Assembly (NCBI GenBank): GCA_016715195.1
Contig: JADKBB010000006.1
Location: forward strand, 76,768-140,767
Direction of reading: 5' to 3'
Origin: Candidatus Villigracilis proximus
GTDB lineage: Bacteria; Chloroflexota; Anaerolineae; Anaerolineales; Villigracilaceae
DNA length: 64,000 nt
Each line of letters begins with the position of its first letter. Position 1 is the stretch's first letter. The position numbers were made by a program, and so were the translations under genes. The notes below the pieces were generated by a model. That model was not told the DNA's origin, did not search any database, and saw only the letters and a program-made list of their open reading frames with translations. This document shows positions 26,094 to 35,867 of this stretch, piece after piece.

Positions 26094-27500
26094 CTACGGG
26101 TATGCCTGAATCAGCCAATCGTACGGATCCACCTGTATGCCGTTTACCCATAATTCCCAATGTAAATGTGGCCCCGTGACTCTGCCTGTACCTCCCACTT
26201 CTCCGATCACCTGGCCTTGCTCCACGATGTCACCAACCTGTACATAAAACTTGGACTGATGCCAGAATCCGCTGTATACACCCCAGCCGTGGTCAATAAT
26301 GGTGGTGTTACCTCGCACGATCCATGGGCCAGCGAATACAACTTTTCCGCGTGCAGGTGCGGTGATGGGCAGACCCGTCCCGCCGCCAAAGTCGAGACCT
26401 GTGTGAAATCCTTGAATGGATACTTCTGTGCCGGTGCCAATGTAGGTGCGGCGGTTTCCGTAGCGTGACGTAAAGTAGGTCGCCTCTGCGTATAGAGATG
26501 CGGGGGAGTAGAAATCGCCCGCCCAAAATTTTTCAGTGTTGGCTGGAGTGGTGATCGTGATAAGTTGATTAAGTTCCGGCTCTGTTTCGGCGGGGTCAAT
26601 GGTGACCGGATCAACATAAAGAATTGGATCGTCAGGATAATTGCCCGAGACGATTAAAATTGATTGTTCATAAGATTGCCTGCTTCCGTCAGGAAGTGTG
26701 GCATCCACGCGCAAAGGATAAACACCCGGTGGAAGTAAAGCATGTACGCCTTGAAGTGCCACCTGGGTTCCATCTTCCATTGGAAAGAAACGTAGTTGAT
26801 GGTCAACCAGAATTCCGCTGAGTGTGACATTGGGCAGCGTTTGTACTTTGATTACGCCCGTGCCTCCTTGTTTCAAAGGCAGGCCGCGAATTTCTGCGCT
26901 GATAATAGTGGAGGGTAGTCCGCTGGTGTTTTGTTCGCCGTTTTCTCCTGATGCAAAAAGCGTATCCCCGGGAATCGCATCCCATGAGCCTTGCAGACTG
27001 TTGTAGTGCGACAGACTCCAAACATCAGAATTTTGTTTTACAGCCAATTCAAGCAGAGACTCACCTGCATTGGTTGAAACACGGGTGGTCAGGCTTTGAG
27101 TTCCTGATGTAGGCACAATCATGCCTACACCGACATAGAACTGGCTCGGACTGACGACATGGTTGAGCTTCTTAAAGATACTTTGCGAAACTTGTGTACG
27201 CCGTGTAAGACTGCGGAACGAATCTCCAAAGTTGATGATCTCAATGTTCAACGTGCCTGTAATTCCATCCAGACCCGGGATGACAAGCTGCTGACCAGCC
27301 GAAAGCTGATTGGCGTCTGTGATACCGTTTGCGCCCATGAGTTCAGTCAGGTTTACGCTGAAAAACTCTGCAATGGAAGAAAGACTATCACCAGGCTGCA
27401 CAATGTAAACCGGCCCTGTACCATCCTGTGCTTGTACAGGATGCGTTGTGACGATGAATGACAGTAGAAAAAGAGCAATGAGCAGGATACGTTTATGCAT
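26094..27500 (-). CDS. LysM and M23 (LytM) peptidoglycan endopeptidase, secreted
   Basis: 468 residues. Signal peptide MHKRILLIALFLLSFIVTT up to about residue 24, then a LysM domain (YIVQPGDSLSSIAEFF...ANQLSAGQQLVIPG), a second degenerate LysM-like segment, a beta-rich linker domain, and a C-terminal M23 metallopeptidase. The zinc ligands are intact: GFHTGLDFGG (H and D) and GPHLHWEL (HxH). I chose the ATG at 27500, which overlaps the 3' end of the DUF192 gene by 8 nt; the longer frame would extend far into that gene. Predicted role is cell-wall remodelling. Confidence 0.88.
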   Translation of the reverse strand: MHKRILLIALFLLSFIVTTHPVQAQDGTGPVYIVQPGDSLSSIAEFFSVNLTELMGANGITDANQLSAGQQLVIPGLDGITGTLNIEIINFGDSFRSLTRRTQVSQSIFKKLNHVVSPSQFYVGVGMIVPTSGTQSLTTRVSTNAGESLLELAVKQNSDVWSLSHYNSLQGSWDAIPGDTLFASGENGEQNTSGLPSTIISAEIRGLPLKQGGTGVIKVQTLPNVTLSGILVDHQLRFFPMEDGTQVALQGVHALLPPGVYPLRVDATLPDGSRQSYEQSILIVSGNYPDDPILYVDPVTIDPAETEPELNQLITITTPANTEKFWAGDFYSPASLYAEATYFTSRYGNRRTYIGTGTEVSIQGFHTGLDFGGGTGLPITAPARGKVVFAGPWIVRGNTTIIDHGWGVYSGFWHQSKFYVQVGDIVEQGQVIGEVGGTGRVTGPHLHWELWVNGIQVDPYDWLIQAYP

Positions 27501-27864
27501 TCTTGAATTCAACCTTGTCGCCAATTTCATAATTCCCCCAACGATCTGGGTGTATCTCCAGTGTATATTTTGCATCTGCTTTTGGGAAGTAAGCCGGATG
27601 CCATGATTTCGCAATTACCTTGTCCACGATTGTCATTTCAGAGTTGATCCAAAAGACAGCGAGATCAAATGGGACGAAGAACATGTGGATGGATGTGTCG
27701 AGGCGTGAATCCCGCTTCTCGACCAGAAGCAGGCCTTCGTTAAGTTCGAGGCGTGACCGGAACATAAGTCCCCGCAGTTTGCAGAGGAATGAATCGCAAT
27801 ATCCCACACGCGCCGGGGATGTGATCGCCTTGTTTAAGTTGTAAATGAAAATGGGGTCAGGCAT
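27493..27864 (-). CDS. DUF192 family protein
   Basis: 123 residues matching the DUF192 beta-barrel family, of unknown function. Characteristic segments are LCKLRGLMFRSRL, DSRLDTSIHMFFVPFDLAVFWI and KSWHPAYFPKADAKYTLEI. Many homologues have a signal peptide; this one begins MPDPIFIYNLNKAI and appears cytoplasmic. The stop overlaps the start of the M23 peptidase gene by 8 nt, so the two are coupled. Confidence 0.83.
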   Translation of the reverse strand: MPDPIFIYNLNKAITSPARVGYCDSFLCKLRGLMFRSRLELNEGLLLVEKRDSRLDTSIHMFFVPFDLAVFWINSEMTIVDKVIAKSWHPAYFPKADAKYTLEIHPDRWGNYEIGDKVEFKNA

Positions 27865-27875
27865 AATGTAATCGT

Positions 27876-27904
27876 AAAACAGGGCGGCTGTTTCGCCGCC
27901 CTGT
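27876..27904 (-). terminator. Terminator after response-regulator gene
   Basis: A 10-bp stem (ACAGGGCGGC at 27879-27888 with GCCGCCCTGT at 27895-27904), then TTTT on the minus strand, directly downstream of the response regulator stop. Confidence 0.75.
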
Positions 27905-27910
27905 AAAATA

Positions 27911-28303
27911 TCAGGTTGATTTTTGGCCGAGAATTTTTTCGACGCTGTCCATTAATTCCTGCGGACTGAAAGGCTTGGCGATGTAATCATCAACTTTGGC
28001 GATATGCAGCCCGAGTACTTTGTCAATATTTTGAGCCTTGGCTGTGACAACGATGACAGGAATATCGCGTGTCGATTCATCGGCTTTCATTTGTTGGTAT
28101 ACTTCCCAGCCGTCCATATCAGGCATCATCAGATCAAGCAATACAAGATCAGGATGTATCTCGCGTACCAAAACAAGACCTTCTTTTCCGCCGGGTGCGC
28201 CATGCACATTAAACCCACGCCGATTAAGGATGAGTTGTATCAGGTCGATCATTTCCGGTTCGTCTTCAATGCAAACAATATGTTTGACAGTTGTGGTATT
28301 CAT
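27911..28303 (-). CDS. Single-domain response regulator (CheY-like)
   Basis: 130 residues, receiver domain only. The acidic pocket is in CIEDEP, the phospho-acceptor Asp57 in DLVLLDLMMPDMDGWEVY, the switch Thr in VIVVTAKA, and the conserved Lys in DDYIAKPFSPQEL. With no output domain it must act through protein partners or as a phosphate relay. No kinase is adjacent. A strong GGAGGAAC ribosome site precedes the ATG. It is divergent from xth. Confidence 0.92.
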   Translation of the reverse strand: MNTTTVKHIVCIEDEPEMIDLIQLILNRRGFNVHGAPGGKEGLVLVREIHPDLVLLDLMMPDMDGWEVYQQMKADESTRDIPVIVVTAKAQNIDKVLGLHIAKVDDYIAKPFSPQELMDSVEKILGQKST

Positions 28304-28358
28304 GTTCCTCCTGTCTCTATTTGCAAGTTTACCATAAAAGTAATTACGGGTTTAAACG

Positions 28359-29120
28359 ATGAAAATTATCACATGGAATATAAATGGCATTCGTGCGGCG
28401 CTTGGTAAAGACGCGTTGGAATGGGCATTTGCACAACAGCCGGATGTGTTGTGTTTGCAGGAAGTGAAAGCCCGCCCCGAACAATTGAATGAAGAGCAAC
28501 GCGCACAGTTGAAACTGCCTCATGTCTGGAATCCGGCGCAGCGCCCTGGGTACAGTGGTGTGACTTCATTTTATAAACAACAGCCGGATGAAATAGTGGT
28601 GGGAATGGGCAACGATCTGTTTGACGTGGAAGGCCGGGTCGTTCAGACCGTTCAAGCTGGTTGCCGTCTATTCAACATTTACTTCCCGAATGGGCAGAGA
28701 AGCCTTGAGCGCGTGGAATATAAATTGGCGTTCTACGCTCATTTGTTGGAGTTGTGCGATGAACTTCACCGGCGTGGAGAAAGCATTATCATTACCGGCG
28801 ATTTTAATACAGCACCCATGCCGATTGATCTAAAGAATCCAAAACAAAACGAAAAGACTTCGGGCTTTTTGCCAGAAGAGCGTGAATGGGTGCAGAAATT
28901 TTTAGATCATGGATTTGTGGATGTTTATCGCAAGCTGTATCCTGAGAAAGTGCAATACACATGGTGGACGTATCGCCTGAATGCGCGTCAACGCGGCATT
29001 GGCTGGCGGATTGATTATTTCCTGATTTCAGAGAATCTCATGCCGCGCATTAAAGATGTGATCATTCACGAAGATGTGATGGGGTCAGATCACTGTCCGG
29101 TTGAGTTGGTGTTGGAATAG
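28359..29120 (+). CDS. xth: Exodeoxyribonuclease III (AP endonuclease)
   Basis: 253 residues, full length for the ExoA/Xth family that incises abasic DNA and degrades 3' ends. MKIITWNINGIRAALGK (metal-binding Asn), LCLQEVKA (Glu), SGVTSFYK, IITGDFNTAP (Asp and Asn) and the C-terminal MGSDHCPVEL (Asp-His pair) are all present. YTWWTYRLNARQRGIGWRID is the usual DNA-binding loop. Monocistronic, followed by a strong terminator. The preceding sequence lacks an obvious ribosome site. Confidence 0.95.
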   Translation: MKIITWNINGIRAALGKDALEWAFAQQPDVLCLQEVKARPEQLNEEQRAQLKLPHVWNPAQRPGYSGVTSFYKQQPDEIVVGMGNDLFDVEGRVVQTVQAGCRLFNIYFPNGQRSLERVEYKLAFYAHLLELCDELHRRGESIIITGDFNTAPMPIDLKNPKQNEKTSGFLPEEREWVQKFLDHGFVDVYRKLYPEKVQYTWWTYRLNARQRGIGWRIDYFLISENLMPRIKDVIIHEDVMGSDHCPVELVLE

Positions 29121-29127
29121 AGAATAT

Positions 29128-29165
29128 AAAAATATCCCGCAGAGTTTCATCTGCGGGATATTTTT
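29128..29165. terminator. Bidirectional terminator between xth and nitronate monooxygenase
   Basis: A 16-bp perfect stem (29128-29143 with 29150-29165) and a 6-nt loop. A run of A on the left and T on the right serves the convergent genes on both strands. Confidence 0.9.
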
Positions 29166-29177
29166 ATATTGGCTGAA

Positions 29178-30635
29178 TTACATGCTGGAGACAGTGCCTT
29201 GTTGAAAAAGCGGACCAAGCAGATATCGAATCACATCTTCTGCCGAATAACTGGTCTTGCCTTCTTTAATAAATTGTGCGGCAGATACCAGATCATCGCC
29301 TGAGGTGATGATCGGTTGTTCCACATACCCATCCTTGCGGATTTGAGGGAAGCCGGCTGTAGCCGTCAAATTATTACACAAGCAGGAACGGTTGACTGTG
29401 TCTTCGATGGCGCCGCCTTTTTTGACAAAATCATCCACAGGTTCAGATGCACAGCGATAACCAACCGTGCCATTTTCTTTTTTGTATAGAATACGCAGAA
29501 AGCCAAGGTCACAAACTCTGGGACGCTCGCCATAAGCTTTCGGGTCGGAGAGTGTGCCTTCCAATTTAGCAACCTTGAACGGGAAACCAGTCGGAGATGC
29601 AAGCGGACTCGTGAATACCTCGGCTTCTTCAGCTCTTACTTTTTGGAGCATACGTTTTTTTAGATCATCCCGCATTCCCGATTCATCGCATAGCGAAAAG
29701 GCTGTGCCCACTTGCACCCCGGCAGCGCCTGCGTCCAATGCGGCTTGCACCTGCTTGGGGTTGCCATATCCGCCAGCCAGCCAGAAGGGCAGACCTAATA
29801 ACTTCATCTTTTCCAAATCCACGACATCTTTATCGCCATAGATCGGCTCGCCTTTTTCATTGAAGTTTACAGTGCCGCGCGGCGGGGCATTATGACCGCC
29901 AGCAGTTGGCCCTTCGATCACGAAGCCGTCTACAGGGCCTTCACTTCTTTTTATCAGCGCCTGCGCCAATACAACCGAAGAGATAATGGGCAGGAATTTG
30001 GGACGTTTAAGTTTCCCGACAAGTTTGGAGATTCCAGGGAATACACTTTCCGGGTCAAAGTGTATGCGGTGATCGTCTTCCTTATCTGCACCATGCACAT
30101 CCACACGATAGGAGACAGGTTCGTGATTGCTTAATTTATCGAGGATGCCAGCGACCTGAGTTGGGATGCCTGCCCCCATCAACACCACGTCCACACCGGC
30201 CAGCATGGCGCCATAGAGTGATGCCAGATTCGGCATTTGCACTTTTTCCAACAGATTGATGCCAACCACACCGGAATGTCCTTCTTTGGCAAGATAAACT
30301 TCAACGTAATTGGCAATTGCAGTGATTTGATCCAGAAACTTGGCTGGACGAATGCTATATGCACCGGGTGTTTTGTAGGGTGTCTCGGGGGTTTTCCCGC
30401 CGGGAGTGTAATAGCGGTTGATGATGGCTTGCACGGGTTCCGGCAATGCAAAATTTTCCAACGCGCGGCGGACATGCCCGCTAAGATCGCCATCCATTAA
30501 GCGGCTTGCCAGTACGCGGCTGATGCCTGTTCCTGATACAACGCCCAATTGCCCTAATTGTGAAACTGCTTTTGCCAGTCGCCAATCTGAAATGGCGACC
30601 CCCATGCCGCCCTGAATTAACTTTGGTAGTTGCAT
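29178..30635 (-). CDS. Nitronate monooxygenase / 2-nitropropane dioxygenase-like FMN protein
   Basis: 485 residues, a flavin TIM barrel with a C-terminal extension. LIQGGMGVAISDWRLAKAVS opens the barrel; VVLMGAGIP, FVIEGPTAGGHNAPP (catalytic-His region), LPFWLAGGYG and AAGVQVGTAF provide FMN-phosphate and substrate contacts. The last 110 residues include a Cys-containing stretch (CLCNN) absent from short bacterial enzymes. Related proteins oxidise nitronates or serve as enoyl reductases, so the natural substrate is uncertain. GGAG lies before the ATG. Confidence 0.85.
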   Translation of the reverse strand: MQLPKLIQGGMGVAISDWRLAKAVSQLGQLGVVSGTGISRVLASRLMDGDLSGHVRRALENFALPEPVQAIINRYYTPGGKTPETPYKTPGAYSIRPAKFLDQITAIANYVEVYLAKEGHSGVVGINLLEKVQMPNLASLYGAMLAGVDVVLMGAGIPTQVAGILDKLSNHEPVSYRVDVHGADKEDDHRIHFDPESVFPGISKLVGKLKRPKFLPIISSVVLAQALIKRSEGPVDGFVIEGPTAGGHNAPPRGTVNFNEKGEPIYGDKDVVDLEKMKLLGLPFWLAGGYGNPKQVQAALDAGAAGVQVGTAFSLCDESGMRDDLKKRMLQKVRAEEAEVFTSPLASPTGFPFKVAKLEGTLSDPKAYGERPRVCDLGFLRILYKKENGTVGYRCASEPVDDFVKKGGAIEDTVNRSCLCNNLTATAGFPQIRKDGYVEQPIITSGDDLVSAAQFIKEGKTSYSAEDVIRYLLGPLFQQGTVSSM

Positions 30636-30963
30636 TGTCGCTCCATTTTATTAAAATTAAAATTCATCAAACCATGCTGGACATGGCTGTTTCTATAATA
30701 ACCCCGATTTTGATGGAGCGTTCCTAATTTTTATGGATTAATCTGATACACATTTAAGCCAAATCAATAATAAGCAGGGGGGCGTAAAAAACGACCCGGT
30801 TTCGCTTTTTAACTCACCTTATGCAGCATAACTCCGAAGGAGTGAAATGATTCTAGAATCAACGCAAAAATTCGCCCAACCCCGAAGGGGTGTCATGTCA
30901 TCCCTTCAGGATTTGGGGACTCTGCGCCACAATTCTATAATCGTGCCATCCCTATGGGATTGT
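30636..30963. other. Intergenic stretch holding a multi-hairpin repeat
   Basis: No gene. The right half (from 30810) is a composite of small palindromes described as a separate repeat. The left part is AT-rich, with the start region of the nitronate monooxygenase gene at its edge. Confidence 0.7.
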
Positions 30964-30980
30964 TTACTGCGTAACATCAG
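30810..30980 (+). repeat. Dispersed multi-hairpin element, long copy
   Basis: 171 nt built from consecutive short palindromes: ACTCCGAAGGAGT, TGATTCTAGAATCA, ACCCCGAAGGGGT and related units. It is nearly the reverse complement of 57460-57581, with an additional 45-50 nt inserted after the CATCCCT unit. The right end supplies the GTTACGCAGTAA that encodes the last residues and stop of the CDF transporter. Confidence 0.88.
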
Positions 30981-31947
30981 CTTTTATTTTTTTTGTAGCA
31001 AGCTTTTTAACGGGCTGTGCCGGAGTGATTTCGATACGATCCAAATCTGTGTCATCCCATGAAGCAGGATCGTTGAGTGATTCCAAATGAGTGAATACAG
31101 TTACACTCTTCAACACATTGCGAATATCCGCTTCGATGCTTTCCAACAGCCGATGCCCGCGTTGTACCGTCCATTTGCCGGGGACGATGATGTGCAGTGA
31201 TACAAATTTCCGTGATCCTGATTCACGGGTGCGCAGCGCGTGATACTGCACGCCGTCTTGCATGTAGGGCATCAATGCGTCGCGCACAAGATTTTGATCG
31301 CTGGCAGATAAAGCGGTATCCATCAATCCCAATGCAGACATGCGGACGATGCGAACGCCTGACCAGATAATATTCGCGGCCACAAGAAAGGCGACGACGG
31401 GATCGAGTCTTTCCCAGCCGGTAATTGCCACTGCTCCCACGCCTGCCAGCACACCGACGGAAGTCCAGACATCGGTCATTAGATGATGGGCGTTGGCTTC
31501 AAGCGTGATGGAGTTATATTGTTTGCTGGCGCGCAGTAATATAAGCGCGACGACCAGGTTGATGAGAGAGGCAGCAACTGATACGCCCAAGCCCAGCCCG
31601 ACCTGTTCCAGTGGTTTCGGTGTGATCAAGCGTGGAATTGCTGTGATGACGATACTGACAGCCGCAATGAGAATTAAAGTCCCTTCGACGCCGCTTGAGA
31701 AGTATTCTGCTTTGCTATGCCCGTAAGCATGGTCTTCATCGGCGGGACGGGCGGCAATGGTTAACATGGCCAGTGCCATGAGCGCGCCGACAAGGTTTAC
31801 CAGGGACTCTAATGCGTCAGAAAGCAAGCCGACTGAGCCAGTCAAAAGGTAGGCAGTGGTTTTGAGTGCAATCGTCAGGACGGCTGCACCAATGGAAAGC
31901 CACGCAAAGCGTGTAAGAAATAGGCGGTCTGTATGTTCAGATGTCAT
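30964..31947 (-). CDS. Cation diffusion facilitator (CDF) family transporter
   Basis: 327-residue zinc/divalent-metal efflux antiporter. Six hydrophobic segments are followed by a cytoplasmic C-terminal domain. Metal-site residues are visible: SVGLLSDALESLVN (Ser-Asp in TM2), DEDHAYGHSKAEYF (the HxxGHxKxE signature) and ALEANAHHLMTDVWTS with the TM5 His-Asp pair. The final residues VTQ and the stop fall inside the multi-hairpin repeat. Metal preference is not decidable. Confidence 0.92.
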   Translation of the reverse strand: MTSEHTDRLFLTRFAWLSIGAAVLTIALKTTAYLLTGSVGLLSDALESLVNLVGALMALAMLTIAARPADEDHAYGHSKAEYFSSGVEGTLILIAAVSIVITAIPRLITPKPLEQVGLGLGVSVAASLINLVVALILLRASKQYNSITLEANAHHLMTDVWTSVGVLAGVGAVAITGWERLDPVVAFLVAANIIWSGVRIVRMSALGLMDTALSASDQNLVRDALMPYMQDGVQYHALRTRESGSRKFVSLHIIVPGKWTVQRGHRLLESIEADIRNVLKSVTVFTHLESLNDPASWDDTDLDRIEITPAQPVKKLATKKIKADVTQ

Positions 31948-32152
31948 AGTTTAGTTTTCCATTATAAGCAAAAGTGCAAGCAACGGCAGTGACATTCGTT
32001 CCAATCTGCCGGAAGATGAGTTGTTTACAGTTGATTCTCAAAGGTGGAATCAAGCCCGATTGTTTTTGCGGGCAGTTTTCGGCTAAAAAAGAGGCGTATT
32101 AGAGAATCATATAAAATTTCTCATATACGCGTCGTCTAAGGGCATGGCTTGG

Positions 32153-32158
32153 TATAAT
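32153..32158 (+). promoter_or_regulatory. -10 element upstream of ftsH
   Basis: TATAAT with an extended TTGG just upstream, about 30 nt before the GTG start of ftsH. A small inverted repeat (AGAGAATCAT / ATTTCTCAT) lies upstream near 32102-32124. No convincing -35 hexamer. Confidence 0.55.
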
Positions 32159-32187
32159 CGAGTCGCAAGTCAAATTTGGAGGATTCT

Positions 32188-34053
32188 GTGAATTCCCGTA
32201 CCCAATCATTTTTTGTGTATTTCCTTCTGATCGTCGCCATCGGCGCCATGTTTTACATGGGTTTTCGAGAGAATACCAATGTAACAGAACCATTGACTAT
32301 TAATCAAGTGGCTCAAGCCGTGAAAGATGGTAAGGTCGCCCAGATCATTATTAAGAGCGATGATACTTTTACCGTGGTGTATACCAATGGCACAGAAGAA
32401 GAAGGCGTTGAATCTCGTAAGGAGCCAAATGCTACATTGGTAGATCAGCTTAGCAGCCTTGGCGTTACGCAAGAACAATTAGCCCCTGAAATCGTTACTG
32501 TTGAAGTTCGTGCGCCTTCCGCTTGGGGAGGTGTCTTAAGCGGTGCGTTATATCTGCTGCCTGTCTTGTTTATGGGTGGTGTGCTCTGGTTTATTTTCCG
32601 TCAGGCGCAGGGCAGTAATAACGCGGCCATGTCCTTTGGTAAAAGCCGTGCCCGTATGTTCAGCGGTGAGCATCCCACTGTCACCTTTGCTGATGTGGCG
32701 GGCGCGGAAGAGTCAAAACAGGAACTGGCGGAAATCGTTGAGTTTCTGAAAGAGCCGCAGAAGTTTATTCAATTGGGTGCGCGCATTCCGAAGGGTGTTT
32801 TATTGGTTGGCCCTCCCGGAACGGGCAAGACCCTCTTGGCGAAGGCTGTCTCTGGTGAAGCGGGTGTGCCTTTCTTCTCCATTTCTGGTTCTGAGTTCGT
32901 TGAGATGTTTGTGGGTGTGGGCGCAAGCCGTGTGCGCGATCTTTTTGATCAGGCCAAGAGACATTCACCCTGTATTATTTTCGTAGATGAAATTGACGCC
33001 GTAGGCCGCCAGCGTGGAGCGGGACTCGGCGGTTCGCACGATGAACGCGAGCAGACTTTGAATCAAATGCTCGTTGAAATGGATGGTTTCGATACTGACA
33101 CCAATGTCATTATCATCGCCGCCACCAATCGTCCTGATATTTTGGATCCTGCACTTTTGCGCCCCGGCCGCTTTGACCGCCGCGTGACGCTTGACCGGCC
33201 TGATATGAAGGGCCGTGAGGCAATCTTAAAAGTTCATTCCAAAGGCAAGCCATTGGAACCCGAAGTTGATCTCGGTACTGTGGCGCGCGGTACACCCGGT
33301 TTTGTGGGTGCCGACCTTGAGAACCTTGTTAATGAGGCCGCAATTCTTGCCGCTCGTCGTAATAAGAAGTCCATTGGTCAATCTGAAATGGAAGAAGCGA
33401 TTGAGCGTGTTGTGATGGGACCTGAGCGCAAATCTCGTTTGATCTCGGAAGAAGAGAAGCGCATCATTGCCTATCATGAAGCGGGTCATGCTGTGGCAAT
33501 GAATGCCATCGCTGAGTCAGATCCGGTTCAAAAGATCACCATCGTGGGTCGTGGTCAAGCCGGCGGACTTACCTGGTATCGTCCAGAAGAAGACCGCATC
33601 CTGACCTCACGCAAGAAGATGACGGCGGCGCTCGTTGGTCTGCTTGGCGGGCGTGTTGCTGAAGAACTTGTATTTGATGATGTCACCTCAGGCGCTTCCA
33701 ATGATCTTGAGCGTGTAACACAAATGGCACGCACCATGGTAACCCGCCTCGGTATGTCTAGTGAGCTGGGTTTGATGACCTACGGTAAAAAAGAGGAAAT
33801 GATCTTCCTGGGTCGTGAAATTTCTGAACAACGCGACTACTCAGAGTTGGTAGCCCAGAAGATTGATGTCGAAGTCCGCAAGCTCGTGGATGACGCCTAC
33901 AAGGTTACCAAGAAGATTTTGACAAAATACCGCAAGGAATTGGACACGCTTGCCAAACGACTTCTCGAAGTTGAATCTGTCAACCGTGCTGAATTCGAAG
34001 CGATCTTCCCTCCGCCTCATACTCGCAAGAGCGGTACACCGCAGATCCCATAA
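32188..34053 (+). CDS. ftsH: ATP-dependent zinc metalloprotease FtsH
   Basis: 621-residue membrane AAA protease that degrades unstable and misassembled membrane proteins. Two membrane helices (about 5-23 and 115-133) bracket a short external domain. Then come Walker A GPPGTGKT, Walker B CIIFVDEIDAVG, the pore-loop region, SRH AATNRPDILDPALLRPGRFD, and the zinc site HEAGH followed by a third Asp ligand. I use the GTG at 32188 because GGAGG (32178-32182) lies 5 nt upstream; the TTG at 32176 would overlap the ribosome site. It ends at a strong terminator. Confidence 0.96.
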   Translation: MNSRTQSFFVYFLLIVAIGAMFYMGFRENTNVTEPLTINQVAQAVKDGKVAQIIIKSDDTFTVVYTNGTEEEGVESRKEPNATLVDQLSSLGVTQEQLAPEIVTVEVRAPSAWGGVLSGALYLLPVLFMGGVLWFIFRQAQGSNNAAMSFGKSRARMFSGEHPTVTFADVAGAEESKQELAEIVEFLKEPQKFIQLGARIPKGVLLVGPPGTGKTLLAKAVSGEAGVPFFSISGSEFVEMFVGVGASRVRDLFDQAKRHSPCIIFVDEIDAVGRQRGAGLGGSHDEREQTLNQMLVEMDGFDTDTNVIIIAATNRPDILDPALLRPGRFDRRVTLDRPDMKGREAILKVHSKGKPLEPEVDLGTVARGTPGFVGADLENLVNEAAILAARRNKKSIGQSEMEEAIERVVMGPERKSRLISEEEKRIIAYHEAGHAVAMNAIAESDPVQKITIVGRGQAGGLTWYRPEEDRILTSRKKMTAALVGLLGGRVAEELVFDDVTSGASNDLERVTQMARTMVTRLGMSSELGLMTYGKKEEMIFLGREISEQRDYSELVAQKIDVEVRKLVDDAYKVTKKILTKYRKELDTLAKRLLEVESVNRAEFEAIFPPPHTRKSGTPQIP

Positions 34054-34060
34054 AAAATAA

Positions 34061-34096
34061 AAAAATAGGCTTCCGAAATGGAAGCCTATTTTTTTT
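34061..34096. terminator. Terminator between ftsH and acyl-CoA ligase
   Basis: A 14-bp stem (AAAAATAGGCTTCC with its complement) around GAAAT, followed by seven T residues; A-rich on the other side. It serves both convergent genes. Confidence 0.9.
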
Positions 34097-34118
34097 ACAA
34101 AACTACAAAACTACAAAA

Positions 34119-35860
34119 CTACTTTCCGCCTTCTTTGTGCTGTCTTACCAATTCACGGCGCAGGATCTTTCCGACTGTCGTCTTGGGTAGTTCACTGCGG
34201 AATTCATAATGAGTGGGGACTTTATACGGAGCAAGATGTTCCTTACAGAATGCTTTGAGTTCCGCTTCTGTTAAAGTTTCGCCAGGCTTGACCACGATCC
34301 ACGCTTTGACCGTCTCGCCGCGCTGCGGGTCAGGGAATACCGCCCACGCCAACTTCCAACACTTTGGGATGATCCATGATGGCCTCTTCCACTTCACGCG
34401 GCCATACCTGGAATCCGCCGGGCTTGATGAGTTCCTTCTTGCGGTCAACGATGTAGAAATAGCCGTCTTCATCCATGCGGGCGATGTCGCCGGTATAGAG
34501 CCAGACCTTGCCGTCTTTCATCTCGCGCAGACTATTGGCTGTTTCAGTGGGCATGTTGTGATACCCCTTCATCACCTGCGGCCCGTTGATAATGATCTCG
34601 CCGATCTCGCCTTGCGGCATTTCGGTTTCGCCATCGTCAAGGCTGATAAGCTTCACTTCCACATCGGGCAACGGCATACCGATTGAGCCGATTTTATTTT
34701 CGCCCGCCAGCGGATTGCAGTGCGTAGCGGTTGGCGCTTCAGAAAGGCCATAGCCCTCAAACACTTTGCCGCCAGTTAACTTCTCAAATTGTTCCTTCGT
34801 TTCGCGCATCAATGGAGCCGATCCAGAGATACAAGCCTTGATGGAGGAAAGATTATATTTGCCGGCTTTTACATCGGGATGATTATTGATGCCGTTGTAC
34901 AGCAGCGGAACACCGGGGAAAATGGTCGCCTTGAATTTGCTGATGTTATCCAGCACATCTTTCAAGTCACGTGCGTTTGGCACCATCACCATGCTTGCGC
35001 CATTCGCCATTGCGAAATTCATTCCCGCCACCATGCCGTAGACATGGAATAGCGGAATTCCCATCAACACCACTTCTTTGCCTGGCTCAAGCCCGGGCAT
35101 CCATGATTTGATCTGGAGTGTGTTTGCAACCACATTGCGGTGCATGGCAACTGCGCCCTTGGGCACGCCCGTTGTTCCGCCGGAATATTGGAAGAGCGCC
35201 GTATCGTCAGGAGATACTTCAATATTCGGCTTTGCAGAGTTTGCGTGTTTCGCGAGCAGGTCTTTCATCCATACATCACCGTCTGCAAGTGAACCTATAC
35301 GGTCACCTTCCTTCTTTTCTTTTGCAAGTGTGAACAACAATCGCAATATGGGCGGTAGTGTCTCTTTAATATTGGTGACAATGATCTTTTTAAGTTTGGA
35401 TCTTTCCTGCGCCTTCTTTACTTTGTCGTAAAAACGACTCATTGTGAACATTACTTCAATGTTCGCATCGTTCACAGGCATGATGATCTCATCCACTGGG
35501 TAGGTGGGATTCACTGCCACCACTGCCGCACCTGCTTTGAGAATGCCATAATAGGCAATCACAAATTGCGGCGTATTCGGCATGAAAATTCCCACCCGAT
35601 CTCCCTTTTTTCACACCCATCTCAACGAGTGCGGCTGCCATGTGGTCGGTGAGCGCATTCATCTCGCGGTATGAAATGACCGCGCCCTTAAAAATCGTAC
35701 AGGCACGGTCAGGATAATTTCGCGCAGCTTCCTCTAAAAAATAAAACAGCGGCGCTTTTGGATAATTAATTGTTTGCGGTACACCCTTGTCGTAATTTGC
35801 AAGCCACGGACTGTTGTTCATAGTTGCTCCTCCTTTAAGGAATATGTGAAGTATATACAA
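34119..35860 (-). CDS. Long-chain acyl-CoA ligase (AMP-forming), frameshifted
   Basis: Adenylate-forming ligase that activates fatty acids to acyl-CoA. The AMP-binding P-loop reads YSGGTTGVPKGA; YGLSEAPTATHCNP, WLYTGDIARMDEDGYFYIVDRKKE and the C-terminal catalytic Lys in PKTTVGKILRREL follow. The chain of about 580 residues runs in three frames. One extra base in the AAAAAAGGGAGAT region (about 35600-35611) and one in ATTCCCTGAC (about 34333-34336) explain both breaks. All motifs are preserved, so errors are likelier than decay. Confidence 0.87.
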
Positions 35861-35867
35861 TCAAGAA

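Noticed and set aside
34097..34121. Short ACAAAACTAC tandem repeat
   Set aside because: Only about three copies in a non-coding tail beside a terminator; no sign of function.
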